Shown: piece after piece, positions 25,484 through 34,621 of the stretch
Position numbering within the stretch: the first letter of the stretch is position 1
Layout of the letters: each line of letters starts with the position of its first letter
From: Pseudoflavitalea rhizosphaerae
GTDB taxonomy: Bacteria; Bacteroidota; Bacteroidia; Chitinophagales; Chitinophagaceae
Direction: 5' to 3'
Assembly: GCF_003991355.1 (NCBI RefSeq)
Contig: NZ_RCSU01000002.1
Span: forward strand, 248,001-312,000
Length of the DNA: 64,000 nucleotides
The notes under the pieces: model-generated
The model's database searches: none
What the model was told of the DNA's origin: nothing
Seen by the model: only the letters and a program-made list of their open reading frames with translations
Made by a program: the position numbers and the translations under genes

Positions 25484-27793
25484 TTACTTTCTCTTTCTTC
25501 TTATTAATATAATAGTTCCCGTCAGCAGCAATAATCCCGGGATACCATACACGTAAATATACCAAAGGACTTTTGCCGGATTCTTTCCGATATTAAGCCG
25601 GATATCTTTGTGATATATATTATTGATATAGACCGGGTATTCATTATATACGAGCCAACTGTACAACCCCAGAACTATCCCGTGGGGGTGGCCTGCCGAC
25701 AGATCTGCATCACTCAACACTATCAATCTTTGCTCTTTGTTATTGATCATCCTCGTCAGCTTTACGCCCAAAACGTAACTGTTTTTCCGGTAATCCCCTT
25801 CTCCGCTGTTAAAAGTTGGTTTCGCCGAGTCCGCCACAAACACGCCCCTTTCCATCCATACATCTTCGCCGCCTGGCATTTCATAGATCGGCTCAACCTT
25901 GAAGCCATTGGTGTCTTTGAAGCTGATATCGCATGTAGTGATAAAAGAAGTTCTGCGAATGCCACCAAACAGGTGCAACGCATCCTGAATAGCCGGAGCC
26001 CTGGCTAAACTGGTGCCTGTTTTATTCAGGAAACCGGAAACTACATTCGCTGGTCTGGTAGGATGCGGACTTACCAATATACCATCTTCCAGGTGAACAC
26101 CTATCTGGTTGAGCAAAGGGTTCAGAATATGTTGCTTACCTGGTTCACCATAGATGATTGCATTTCCTCCATTATCGATGTATTGAAGGATCTTCTGTTG
26201 TTCAACAGCTTCCAGACCCGACCTGGGATCAGCAACCACCAGTATCTTTGTATTGGTTGGAATATCATTGTTCAATATTGAAATGGTATCTGCTTCCATT
26301 CCATTATTGGTCATTGCCGCCTCGTCCACCTGATGATTTGTGATGCCACCATATTCTCTTTCCCCGTTTCTCCAGGGGCTACGTTCATAATGGCCGGTCG
26401 TAAACAATACTTTTGGAAAATTGTCCCTGGTCAATTTCCGGATACTGGCCGATACATTGAATTGCCTGGGAAAGGGCCCACCGTCGATGGTTCTCAATAA
26501 ACATTTATTCCCTTTGTATTCCAGTTCCATCAATAACCTCATCTCATCTTCCTTATCAAGATTGATCAGTGAATCGATCTCTCCTGGTTTTCTGAAATCA
26601 GTCAGATCAACCTGGAAAATCCTTGCAAATTGTTTGGCTATCTGGTGAATACTTTTATTGGGATATGATTTATAGAAAGTACTGTCTCCCTTTTTGAAAT
26701 CATAATAATATTCGTACTTGAATCTGATATTGGGATAAAAGCGAAAATACTGTTCCCAGAAGCCCCATATATAATTATTTCTTGCTACCGGAATACCGTA
26801 GCTGCCAGCCGGCCCGAGCAGGTTTGTATACAGTGTAACCGTAAGCGGGGAACCGTCTAATTCTTTCAGCACCTGCTGCGTGGCTGTATCGATCGTATTT
26901 AATTTTTGCCGGGTAACATCGTAGTAGCCAACGTAACCAGGCCTGGCGGAAAAATATCCCAGCGTTAAAACAACGAAGATCAGCAGGCAATACCTCGAGC
27001 ATGAAACGGTCCATTTCTTCGACTCCTGCTTGCTTTTCAGCTTGATGATGGCCAGTCCGATGAAAAGGATGATCACCAGGGAGAAATATAAAATCTCCCT
27101 GGTTGTGATCAGGCCAGCTACCATCCAGTCGATTCTGCCGGCCAGCGAGAGAAACCAGGTGATATCCCTCATAAAATCGTACTCCTGCAACATTTTTCCG
27201 ACCATATTCAAAAAGATGAAGACTACGAAGGTGGCAATCCCCGCCACTATCTGGTAATTGGTAATGGTGGATATAAATAGTCCGATTGCCATGTAGGCAC
27301 TGGTCAACAAAAAGAAGCCCAGCAATATCGAACAGTACCACGCGAATTCCGCATGAAGGATGGTGAAGTAACCGGTGAAAAGCAGCAGCGCAATGGACAA
27401 CAATAAGGCAATGTTGAAAAAGGTCAGGCCCAGGAATTTGCCCAACACAATTTCTCTTATGCCTACTGGTGAAGAGTTCAGCAACTTCATGGTACCTCCA
27501 TTCACTTCCCGGTTGATCGAATCCATTGTGATCAGGGGAATGAAAAGGAAAAGATACTGATACATGTTCCGAATAGACTCACTGAACATCCTTAAAGTGA
27601 GGGGCCCGGGAAGAAAGCCTTCCCAGTTGGGATTATTGATTTCCTGTAGTTCCTGTGTCACTGCCATATGCATCAGCGGGGTGGCAAACTGCGTACCACT
27701 GATCACGAAAAACACTACGATGGTGAGCCAGGCTACAGGAGAATAGAACAGGGTTCTAAGTTCTGCCCTTGCAATTTTGAAAATTATTTTCAT
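25484..27793 (-). CDS. GldF-GldG-like fusion protein, type B (cassette 2)
   Basis: The product is 769 residues, the same length as the cassette 1 counterpart at 6968. The ABC-2 permease half carries SPVAWLTIVVFFVISG and NREVNGGTMKLLNSSPVGIREIV. The periplasmic GldG half has DGSPLTVTLYTNLLGPAGSYG and LVVADPRSGLEAVEQQKILQYIDNGGN, and the C-terminal membrane helix ends IRRKRK. The shared FTTGHYERSPWRNGEREYG stretch identifies it as type B. It is the last gene of the run and is followed by a terminator. Role as for the cassette 1 copy: membrane subunit of an ABC complex with unknown cargo. Confidence 0.85.
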   Translation of the reverse strand: MKIIFKIARAELRTLFYSPVAWLTIVVFFVISGTQFATPLMHMAVTQELQEINNPNWEGFLPGPLTLRMFSESIRNMYQYLFLFIPLITMDSINREVNGGTMKLLNSSPVGIREIVLGKFLGLTFFNIALLLSIALLLFTGYFTILHAEFAWYCSILLGFFLLTSAYMAIGLFISTITNYQIVAGIATFVVFIFLNMVGKMLQEYDFMRDITWFLSLAGRIDWMVAGLITTREILYFSLVIILFIGLAIIKLKSKQESKKWTVSCSRYCLLIFVVLTLGYFSARPGYVGYYDVTRQKLNTIDTATQQVLKELDGSPLTVTLYTNLLGPAGSYGIPVARNNYIWGFWEQYFRFYPNIRFKYEYYYDFKKGDSTFYKSYPNKSIHQIAKQFARIFQVDLTDFRKPGEIDSLINLDKEDEMRLLMELEYKGNKCLLRTIDGGPFPRQFNVSASIRKLTRDNFPKVLFTTGHYERSPWRNGEREYGGITNHQVDEAAMTNNGMEADTISILNNDIPTNTKILVVADPRSGLEAVEQQKILQYIDNGGNAIIYGEPGKQHILNPLLNQIGVHLEDGILVSPHPTRPANVVSGFLNKTGTSLARAPAIQDALHLFGGIRRTSFITTCDISFKDTNGFKVEPIYEMPGGEDVWMERGVFVADSAKPTFNSGEGDYRKNSYVLGVKLTRMINNKEQRLIVLSDADLSAGHPHGIVLGLYSWLVYNEYPVYINNIYHKDIRLNIGKNPAKVLWYIYVYGIPGLLLLTGTIILIRRKRK

Positions 27794-27844
27794 CAGATTA
27801 TTTTGTTACAATCATTAATTGGGTTTGTTGTGGTATGCCATGTA

Positions 27845-29161
27845 TCAGGTTCCGATCAGTTCAATGATGCCTTCATTATTGATGATCATCATACCCTGCC
27901 GGTCTTCTGTGATGCCGTCTTTCAAACGGTAAGTATATTTCGGCATCCCGCCTTCCAGCAGGGTGGGCATAAATTTGAATTGAATGTTCCGTCTGCCTTT
28001 CAATGCTTCTCCTACCTCGATGATATGGGTGCTGACGATGAACAGGCAATTCGAATATTCCGAAAATGCCTCCGTCACAGCCAGTGTGCCATCGTAAGCA
28101 TCTTTTACATTAGTGCCCTTGAACAGTTCATCGAACATCAGCAATAGATGTTTCCCGGTACAGGTAGCATCAGCCGCTGTATTTACGCGCACCACTTCCG
28201 CATAAAAATGGCTGTACCCCAGGGCGATATTATCAGCTACGTTGATACTCGAATAAATTCCTTCCCTGATTGAAAATTCCATCCAGTCCGCAGCTACCGG
28301 AAAACCAATATGAGCGAGGTATACCGAGATACCAATCGTTTTCATCCAGGTAGATTTGCCGGCCATATTTGCGCCGGTGAGAAAGATCACATTGGATTGC
28401 TGCTGCATTCCTATTTCATTACCCACAGCCTTGTTGATACAAGGATGCCTGAGATTCCTGGCCTGTAAAGTATTGGCTTGTTTGGGAAGAGCGCTGGCCC
28501 ATGTTAGACCATGCCTGTCGGCAACCTGGCCGATGGAGATATTTACATCCAGCTCTGCGATAAAATGCAGCACTGATGTGATCTCCTGATTGAATGTATG
28601 TTTAAGCAGGTGATCATATACTGCAATTTTCCGTACGGAGATATTGGAATAAATATCAGTTTCAATCAGGGAAGCCAGCTGGCCATTATGCACAATGGCC
28701 CGGATCTCCTGGTTGCGATATTGAAATGGTCCTCCCATCGTGTGCAGCAGCTCCACTATTCCCAAACATTTTTTCAGGGTCATGATGGTTGCCTGCATCC
28801 CCTGGATCAGACTTTTATACCGTTCATCGCGGGTGAGTGCAGACAAAGTTTTTTTCATCAGTATACCAGCGTAATTGCTGATCCTGTTTTTACTGCTGCT
28901 GGTATCTATGTACTCATGCATCTGCGCAACCTGCAGTGGATCAAAAACCCATTGCAGGTCTGCCTCCTGAAAGAAACGGAATATGGCAGCCCGCTGATTG
29001 ATCTGTTGTTCGTCTGTCAGCGGATGCTTGAACATCTGATCCAGCAGTTGTTCCCCGCCTCTTGTTTTCACCTGGTTGAACAGTGAATACACGGATCCCT
29101 GTTTGAACTTTCCCAGGAGGTTCAGCTCGTCCAGCGATTGCCTGTCTATTGTGAAATTCAT
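27845..29161 (-). CDS. Short MutS-like ATPase, type B (cassette 2)
   Basis: The product is 438 residues, exactly as long as its counterpart at 9318, and starts with the same plan (MNFTIDRQSLDELNLLGKF). It has a MutS core (VKTRGGEQLLDQMFKHPLTD), Walker A TGANMAGKSTWMKTIG, Walker B LLLMFDELFKGTNVKDA and STHIIEVGEALKG. Domains I and II of MutS are absent. Only 11 bases separate it from the type A gene upstream, which points to coupled translation and an equal supply of both proteins. Confidence 0.88.
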   Translation of the reverse strand: MNFTIDRQSLDELNLLGKFKQGSVYSLFNQVKTRGGEQLLDQMFKHPLTDEQQINQRAAIFRFFQEADLQWVFDPLQVAQMHEYIDTSSSKNRISNYAGILMKKTLSALTRDERYKSLIQGMQATIMTLKKCLGIVELLHTMGGPFQYRNQEIRAIVHNGQLASLIETDIYSNISVRKIAVYDHLLKHTFNQEITSVLHFIAELDVNISIGQVADRHGLTWASALPKQANTLQARNLRHPCINKAVGNEIGMQQQSNVIFLTGANMAGKSTWMKTIGISVYLAHIGFPVAADWMEFSIREGIYSSINVADNIALGYSHFYAEVVRVNTAADATCTGKHLLLMFDELFKGTNVKDAYDGTLAVTEAFSEYSNCLFIVSTHIIEVGEALKGRRNIQFKFMPTLLEGGMPKYTYRLKDGITEDRQGMMIINNEGIIELIGT

Positions 29162-29172
29162 CTTTTTTAATT

Positions 29173-30465
29173 TTAACCGGCGTTCCTGCGGCCGTTTTTC
29201 AATTTTTCGAGAATGCCTTCATTTCGGATGATGATCATACCATGCCGGTCATCGGTAATGCCTTCTTCTAACGTATAGGTATATTCGGGTACTGTACCTT
29301 TCATGCGGGTTGGCAGGTAATGGAATCCGATATTTGATTGCTGCTTCAGCTCCTCTCCTGCTTCCACAATATGTGATGAAATAAGGAAGAGGCTGTTTTG
29401 TTTTCCGGCAAAAGCTTTGGTGACGGCTACCGTTCCTTCATGGGCATCTTTTACATTGGTTCCCCTGAACAATTCATCGAAGAGAACAAACAAAGATTTA
29501 CCGGCGCCCAACTCGGTGGCAACTTTCTTTACGCGGAGCACTTCTGCATAAAAATGACTGGCGCCAATGCCTAAATTATCCGGCAGATTGATAGTGGTCA
29601 ATACCCCATCCATTACAGAGAATTCCAGCGCCTTCGCTGCTACAGGGAATCCCATATGCGCAATGTAAACAGCCGTGCTGAATGAACGGAGAAAGGTAGA
29701 CTTCCCCGCCATGTTCGCTCCCGTGAGAAAAACAACGGATTTACCCGCGTGCATGTGCAGGTCATTCGCCACCGGATTTTTCAGCTCCGGATGATACACT
29801 CCTTCCACTTTTAATACATTGCTGCCTTTGGGATGCGCGATAGGGAAAACGAATTGTCTTTTGGTAGCTACCTGCGCTACAGATATGTAAACATCCAGCA
29901 TATATATGAAATGGAGCAAAGTCATTATCCTTTCGCGCTCCTTCATACGCAACAGCACATCAAAAGCAGTCATGGCTCCGAAACTCAGTCTGCTACCGGT
30001 TTTTTCCCGGAAGATGGGTTCCAGTGCAGCATGCAGGAGCAATTCAAGAATATCATTTCTTTCTTCAGCTAATTCCGGTATCCGAATGATCGACCCTTTC
30101 TCCAGGAAATCCTTTAGCGTATGGAGGAGTTCGATCAATGCAGTAACGCCCGCGCTGATCTCCTTTTCACCCAGTGTTATTTTTTGTGTATCCTTTGAAT
30201 CTTCCTGCATAATATATTTTTCAACATTATCCAGTAAGGAAGAATTGAAAGGAAATGCAGTATTCAATCTTGCAAAATCCGATATGATGGCTGATCGTTT
30301 CGTAATGGCTTCCAGGGTTGCCAGGGGATTGCGGAACATGGTCTCCAGCAGCATTTCGCCCCCGCGGGTGGAAGTATTGTTGTAGATATCATAGATACCG
30401 GAACGTTCTCTTTTGGCAAATAGCCTCAGGTCTTCAATGGTTTGATCATCCGTTAGAAGAAACAT
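29173..30465 (-). CDS. Short MutS-like ATPase, type A (cassette 2)
   Basis: The product is 430 residues, the counterpart of the protein at 10784. It starts MFLLTDDQTIEDLRLFAKRE and carries NTSTRGGEMLLETMFRNPLA, Walker A TGANMAGKSTFLRSF, Walker B LFVLFDELFRGTNVKDAHEGT and ISSHIVEAGEELK. The ATPase half is almost unchanged between the cassettes, while the helical core (residues 60-200) differs more. That is the pattern expected if the core contacts a cassette-specific partner, though this is inference. Confidence 0.88.
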   Translation of the reverse strand: MFLLTDDQTIEDLRLFAKRERSGIYDIYNNTSTRGGEMLLETMFRNPLATLEAITKRSAIISDFARLNTAFPFNSSLLDNVEKYIMQEDSKDTQKITLGEKEISAGVTALIELLHTLKDFLEKGSIIRIPELAEERNDILELLLHAALEPIFREKTGSRLSFGAMTAFDVLLRMKERERIMTLLHFIYMLDVYISVAQVATKRQFVFPIAHPKGSNVLKVEGVYHPELKNPVANDLHMHAGKSVVFLTGANMAGKSTFLRSFSTAVYIAHMGFPVAAKALEFSVMDGVLTTINLPDNLGIGASHFYAEVLRVKKVATELGAGKSLFVLFDELFRGTNVKDAHEGTVAVTKAFAGKQNSLFLISSHIVEAGEELKQQSNIGFHYLPTRMKGTVPEYTYTLEEGITDDRHGMIIIRNEGILEKLKNGRRNAG

Positions 30466-30498
30466 GGTTAGAATGAATTATGGGTAACTGTTAGATGC

Positions 30499-32826
30499 TT
30501 ATTTTCTTTTCCTGCGAACCAGCAAAACGATGGCTGCCGATAACAATATCCCTGAACCTAGATAGGTAAATAAGATGTTTAGCAGTTTTGCCTCTTTATG
30601 CGTAATGATCAGGTGTCTGTCTTCGGCTAACGGAAAATTGTCGTAGATGGGATATTTATTATAGAGTGTCCAGCTATACGCGGCAACGCCGATACCTGGG
30701 TCCGTTCTTCTATACATCGACATAAAATCTGCATCACCGGCAACAATGATCCTTTGTTCTTTATTGCCGATCTTGCGCCACAATTTCAACCCAATTACAT
30801 ATGCTGTTTTCCTCAGGTCGCCTTCAGCCGCGGAATATACCGGCGTGGCTGAATCCATTACCAGTGAACCTTTTTCAATCCAAATATTATCATTACCTGA
30901 TTGTGCTATTATCGGCTCGATGGTAAATCCGTTGATCTCCTTATAACTGAGGTTTACAGCACCTTCAGTTTTTACTTTGGCAGTGGCGAAACCATATCGC
31001 TGAAACTTTTCCATCGCTTCTTCCTTGGCCAGATAATTTCCTGCTTTGTTCAGCATCGTTTCAAACAGGTGGGGACTTTCATGTTTGTCTGGTCGGACAA
31101 TCATGCCTTCATCAGGATATACTCCAATGGTTTGGAGAATAGGAGCAAGCATTTGCTGTTTCCTGGTATCTGTATAGAAGATAGCGTTACCGCCGTTATT
31201 GAGGTATTGAATGATCTTATTTTGCTCTTCTGGAAGATAATCCGTTTTGGGATCTGCCACTACCAGGAGGTTCAGGTTGGAAGGAATATCCTGGTGCCTC
31301 AGTGAAATTGTATCGCAATCCACCCCTTCATTGATCAGCGCCATGGTGTTTAATTTTAGACCGGTATGCCAGCTATATTCCCTGAAAGCAGGTATCAATG
31401 GATTTCTTTCATAATGACCCGTTACAAAAGCCAGCCGTACATCTTCCTTCCTGGTCAGTCTTTTGAATGCAGCAGCGAAATGATTGTGAAATGGCCATGG
31501 GTTACCGGGATTCTCATACGTTCTCAGGAATTCTTTTTTTCCTTTGTATTCAAGCTGCATCACCAGGCGTTTGTATTCAGGCTCCAGGTTGATCATCTTT
31601 CTGATCTCAGGTGGAGTTTTGAACATAGACAGGCTGACGTCAAGCATTTCAGCTTCGATGGCTGCAATTTCCTCCAGGGTTTTACCCGGATATTTTTTGT
31701 AATATCCACTGTCGCCCTCTCTCAGATCATAATAGTATTCATACCTGAGCCTGATATTAGGATAGAACCTCACAAAGGGTTCCCATACTTCCCATACATA
31801 CCGGTTGCGTAATCTGGGCATGCCATGTACGGTAGTGGCCTTCCCGCCGAGCAGGTTTGAGTACAATGTAACGGTGAGCGGAGAACCATCCAGTTCCCTG
31901 ACTGTTTCCAAAACTGCCGGGTGAAGGGTGTTCGTTTGGCGGTTGGTCACATCTAAATAGGCGATATGACCAGGTCTGGAGCTGAAGTATCCTATTGTGA
32001 TGATAATGATGGTAAGCGTTGTATAATGGAGAACATTTACCATCCTGCTTTTGGGTTGCTGGGTATTCCTTAATCTGATCATGGCATAGCCAAGGAAGAG
32101 AACAATTACCAGTATGAAGTAGATGACATCCCTGCTGGTGATCAACCCTCTCATTAAATTAGCTGCTTTTTGCGGCAGGGCCAGGTAGTACGTAATATCA
32201 CGGATCAGATCATATTGCTGCCAGATCCCGGATACCACAGAGAGCAGGTAAAATACCGCGAATGTGATCACAGCAGCTACGATCTGGTAGGAAGTGAGGC
32301 AGGAGATGAACAGACCAATGGCTGCATAGGTATTTATCAGCAGGAAATAACCGAGTAATACAGAGATCAGTAGCCAACTATATTCAGGTTGCTCAATTGC
32401 CAAACAGGAAGCAACCATGAAAATGGCCACGATCAAGATCAATAATATATTGAAGAGCATTATCCCCAGGTATTTGCCGGTAATGATCTCCCTGGTAGTA
32501 ACGGGAGATGAATACAGCAATTTGATGGTACCATTGCTCATTTCCCGGTTCACGATCCCCATCGTAAGAAGGGGAATAAAAAGAAAGAAATACTTTTCTA
32601 CAAAAAATGCAATATTGGAAGCCACATCTACACTCAGTCCTCTGGGAAATCCAAACCAGTTTGATTCCAGTTCAAGCATGGCTTCCTGAATAGTGGAATA
32701 TCCTACCATACTTTTGCCAAATGCCATCGCCAGACTGAAATAGAACAAGCATACTACAAACCAGGCGATCGGAGAAAAGAATAGCGTTCTCAACTCGGCT
32801 TTCGCAATCTTCATTATTATTTTCAT
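30499..32826 (-). CDS. GldF-GldG-like fusion protein, type A (cassette 2)
   Basis: The product is 775 residues. The permease half has SPIAWFVVCLFYFSLA and NREMSNGTIKLLYSSPVTTREII; the periplasmic half has DGSPLTVTLYSNLLGGKATT and LVVADPKTDYLPEEQNKIIQYLNNGGN. The last membrane helix ends VRRKRK. It groups with the type A fusion at 12095 by shared stretches such as KYPGKTLEEIAAIEAEML against RYPGKTIHEIAAIQADIL. It begins 11 bases after the ATPase gene. Confidence 0.86.
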   Translation of the reverse strand: MKIIMKIAKAELRTLFFSPIAWFVVCLFYFSLAMAFGKSMVGYSTIQEAMLELESNWFGFPRGLSVDVASNIAFFVEKYFFLFIPLLTMGIVNREMSNGTIKLLYSSPVTTREIITGKYLGIMLFNILLILIVAIFMVASCLAIEQPEYSWLLISVLLGYFLLINTYAAIGLFISCLTSYQIVAAVITFAVFYLLSVVSGIWQQYDLIRDITYYLALPQKAANLMRGLITSRDVIYFILVIVLFLGYAMIRLRNTQQPKSRMVNVLHYTTLTIIIITIGYFSSRPGHIAYLDVTNRQTNTLHPAVLETVRELDGSPLTVTLYSNLLGGKATTVHGMPRLRNRYVWEVWEPFVRFYPNIRLRYEYYYDLREGDSGYYKKYPGKTLEEIAAIEAEMLDVSLSMFKTPPEIRKMINLEPEYKRLVMQLEYKGKKEFLRTYENPGNPWPFHNHFAAAFKRLTRKEDVRLAFVTGHYERNPLIPAFREYSWHTGLKLNTMALINEGVDCDTISLRHQDIPSNLNLLVVADPKTDYLPEEQNKIIQYLNNGGNAIFYTDTRKQQMLAPILQTIGVYPDEGMIVRPDKHESPHLFETMLNKAGNYLAKEEAMEKFQRYGFATAKVKTEGAVNLSYKEINGFTIEPIIAQSGNDNIWIEKGSLVMDSATPVYSAAEGDLRKTAYVIGLKLWRKIGNKEQRIIVAGDADFMSMYRRTDPGIGVAAYSWTLYNKYPIYDNFPLAEDRHLIITHKEAKLLNILFTYLGSGILLSAAIVLLVRRKRK

Positions 32827-32837
32827 CGATGCCTGAT

Positions 32838-33758
32838 TTAGGAATTTTGTGATAATTGTTTGAACACATCATCCAGCATGGACCTTTCCAGGTTGATCTC
32901 TGTGAGTTTCCAGTTATGCTGCATACTGGCTGCAATGATGGACTCCGATATCGAGTTGTTGTCACTGAAGTAGATCCTGCATTGTTTATCCGACAGCAGC
33001 TGTACTTTAGTAACGCCGGATATTTTCAGCAACTCGGATTCCTGCGGCAGGTTTTCCATTCTCACCAGTACTGCACTGGGTTGTATATAATTGTTGAATG
33101 ATTCCATGGAATCGGAGAATACCATCCTGCCGCCTTCGATCATGATGATGTCGCGGCAGAGCAGGTTGATCTCAGACAATACGTGTGAGCTTAATAAGAT
33201 GGTATGGTCCTGCGCAATCTCCCTGATCAGTTTCCTGGCTTCGATGATCTGATTGGGATCGAGGCCCGTGGTGGGCTCATCCAGGATCACGATGCCGGGT
33301 TTGTGAATGATGGCTTGTGCAATTCCTACGCGCTGCTTGTAACCACCGGAGAGGTTCTTGATAAGCCTCGAACTGAAATGGCTGATGCCGGTTCTGTCCA
33401 TTACTTCTGCCACTGCTTTTTTTACCTGCATTTTTTCAATGAAACGCAGATCGGCCGTATAAGTGAGGTATTCATTCACGGTAAAATCTGTGTACAGCGG
33501 CGCTGTCTGCGGAAGAAAGCCCAGTTGCTTTTTGGCAAGTTTGGGCTCTTCTCTTTTATTGATGCCATTGATGTACACGTCTCCTTCTGTTTGATTCAAC
33601 ACACCACAAATGATATTCATGGTGGTGGATTTGCCGGCTCCATTGGAGCCTAACAATCCGATCACTCCATTTTGGCTGATCTCGAAGTTGATATCACGGA
33701 TAGCCCAGGCAGTAGCATACCTGTGGGAGAGTTTCTCCACTTTTAATACGATGCTCAT
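32838..33758 (-). CDS. GldA-like ABC transporter ATP-binding protein (cassette 2)
   Basis: The product is 306 residues with Walker A LLGSNGAGKSTTMN, Q-loop LGFLPQTAPLYTD, signature LSGGYKQRVGIAQ, Walker B IVILDEPTTGLDPNQ and H-loop LLSSHVLSEI. It has the same length as the protein at 14425 and aligns with it without gaps, with near identity through the nucleotide-binding domain and slightly more change in the last 80 residues. It should energise the two GldFG fusions of this cassette. Cross-use between cassettes is possible because the ATPases are so alike. Confidence 0.92.
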   Translation of the reverse strand: MSIVLKVEKLSHRYATAWAIRDINFEISQNGVIGLLGSNGAGKSTTMNIICGVLNQTEGDVYINGINKREEPKLAKKQLGFLPQTAPLYTDFTVNEYLTYTADLRFIEKMQVKKAVAEVMDRTGISHFSSRLIKNLSGGYKQRVGIAQAIIHKPGIVILDEPTTGLDPNQIIEARKLIREIAQDHTILLSSHVLSEINLLCRDIIMIEGGRMVFSDSMESFNNYIQPSAVLVRMENLPQESELLKISGVTKVQLLSDKQCRIYFSDNNSISESIIAASMQHNWKLTEINLERSMLDDVFKQLSQNS

Positions 33759-33800
33759 ATGTTATTTGGTGATTTTTTTACTAAACCGAGGAAGTATACA

Positions 33801-34574
33801 CTACCTGTGATTCATGAGGGTGATCTTTTGATTATTGGGACTGATTCCTGCGGGTTTACCCGAAAAAACAAGTGTGTTCGATTTGGCAAGCCATTGACTT
33901 GGGGATACAGCAGCAGCCTGAAAGTTGGAAGTGGTATATGTTGAGAGCAACGCTCCTGTTTCCTGATCCCTGAACTCGAAAGTATAACCAGCAATGGTTA
34001 TATCTGCCTCCAACTCAATAAATGCAGACAAAGATTTATAGGGCAGGCTTTGAACCAATGAACCGGGCGCATGGTCTTTGATATTTACACTGATTGCCTG
34101 TGCTTCACTGAAATTAGCAATGCGAACATGGGTGGTACTGTCTTGCCGGTTGATCAGCGGAATGTCGTCTTTAAACAAAGACCAGGCTGCGGATGATTTT
34201 TCTCCATGAAGAAAAAGAGAATAGATTGCTCCCGGGTTCAACGATAATGTGGTACTGATAACAGGTTGCTGGTGCGGCAATGTATCTTTCAGTGTGTATA
34301 TATCGAAGGGTGAAGGTGAAGCTTTCAAATAGATCAGGTTTCTGCTCAATAGGTACTCCTTATTGTTTGCGCGAGCCAGGGAATTGAATTTTACAGGCCG
34401 GTTTCCGGACAGGTTAATCCAAATACTTTCGCCATCATCCAGTGCGTTAAAAATCTGCAGCGTTGCCTGCACAGGAGTTTCTTCCACAGTTCTTTTTTGG
34501 CATCCCCAAAAGACCGGAATTAATGAGAGGAAAGAGAAAGCAAGCAGCCTCCTGTTTGAATATATAAATAACAT
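33801..34574 (-). CDS. DUF4397-like lipoprotein (cassette 2)
   Basis: The product is 257 residues. The signal peptide ends LSLIPVFWGC, giving predicted lipidated Cys25. Beta-sandwich segments like those of the protein at 15383 follow in order: LQIFNALDDGESIWINLSG, TTHVRIANFSEAQAISVNIK and a final VFSGKPAGISPNNQKI. It sits between SusD and the ABC ATPase, so it is likely exposed on the outer membrane or faces the periplasm. Ligand unknown. Confidence 0.72.
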   Translation of the reverse strand: MLFIYSNRRLLAFSFLSLIPVFWGCQKRTVEETPVQATLQIFNALDDGESIWINLSGNRPVKFNSLARANNKEYLLSRNLIYLKASPSPFDIYTLKDTLPHQQPVISTTLSLNPGAIYSLFLHGEKSSAAWSLFKDDIPLINRQDSTTHVRIANFSEAQAISVNIKDHAPGSLVQSLPYKSLSAFIELEADITIAGYTFEFRDQETGALLSTYTTSNFQAAAVSPSQWLAKSNTLVFSGKPAGISPNNQKITLMNHR

Positions 34575-34621
34575 AAAAGTCGTTTGATGTTAAGTGAGTG
34601 GTTTACTGCTGTCTGTTCCTG

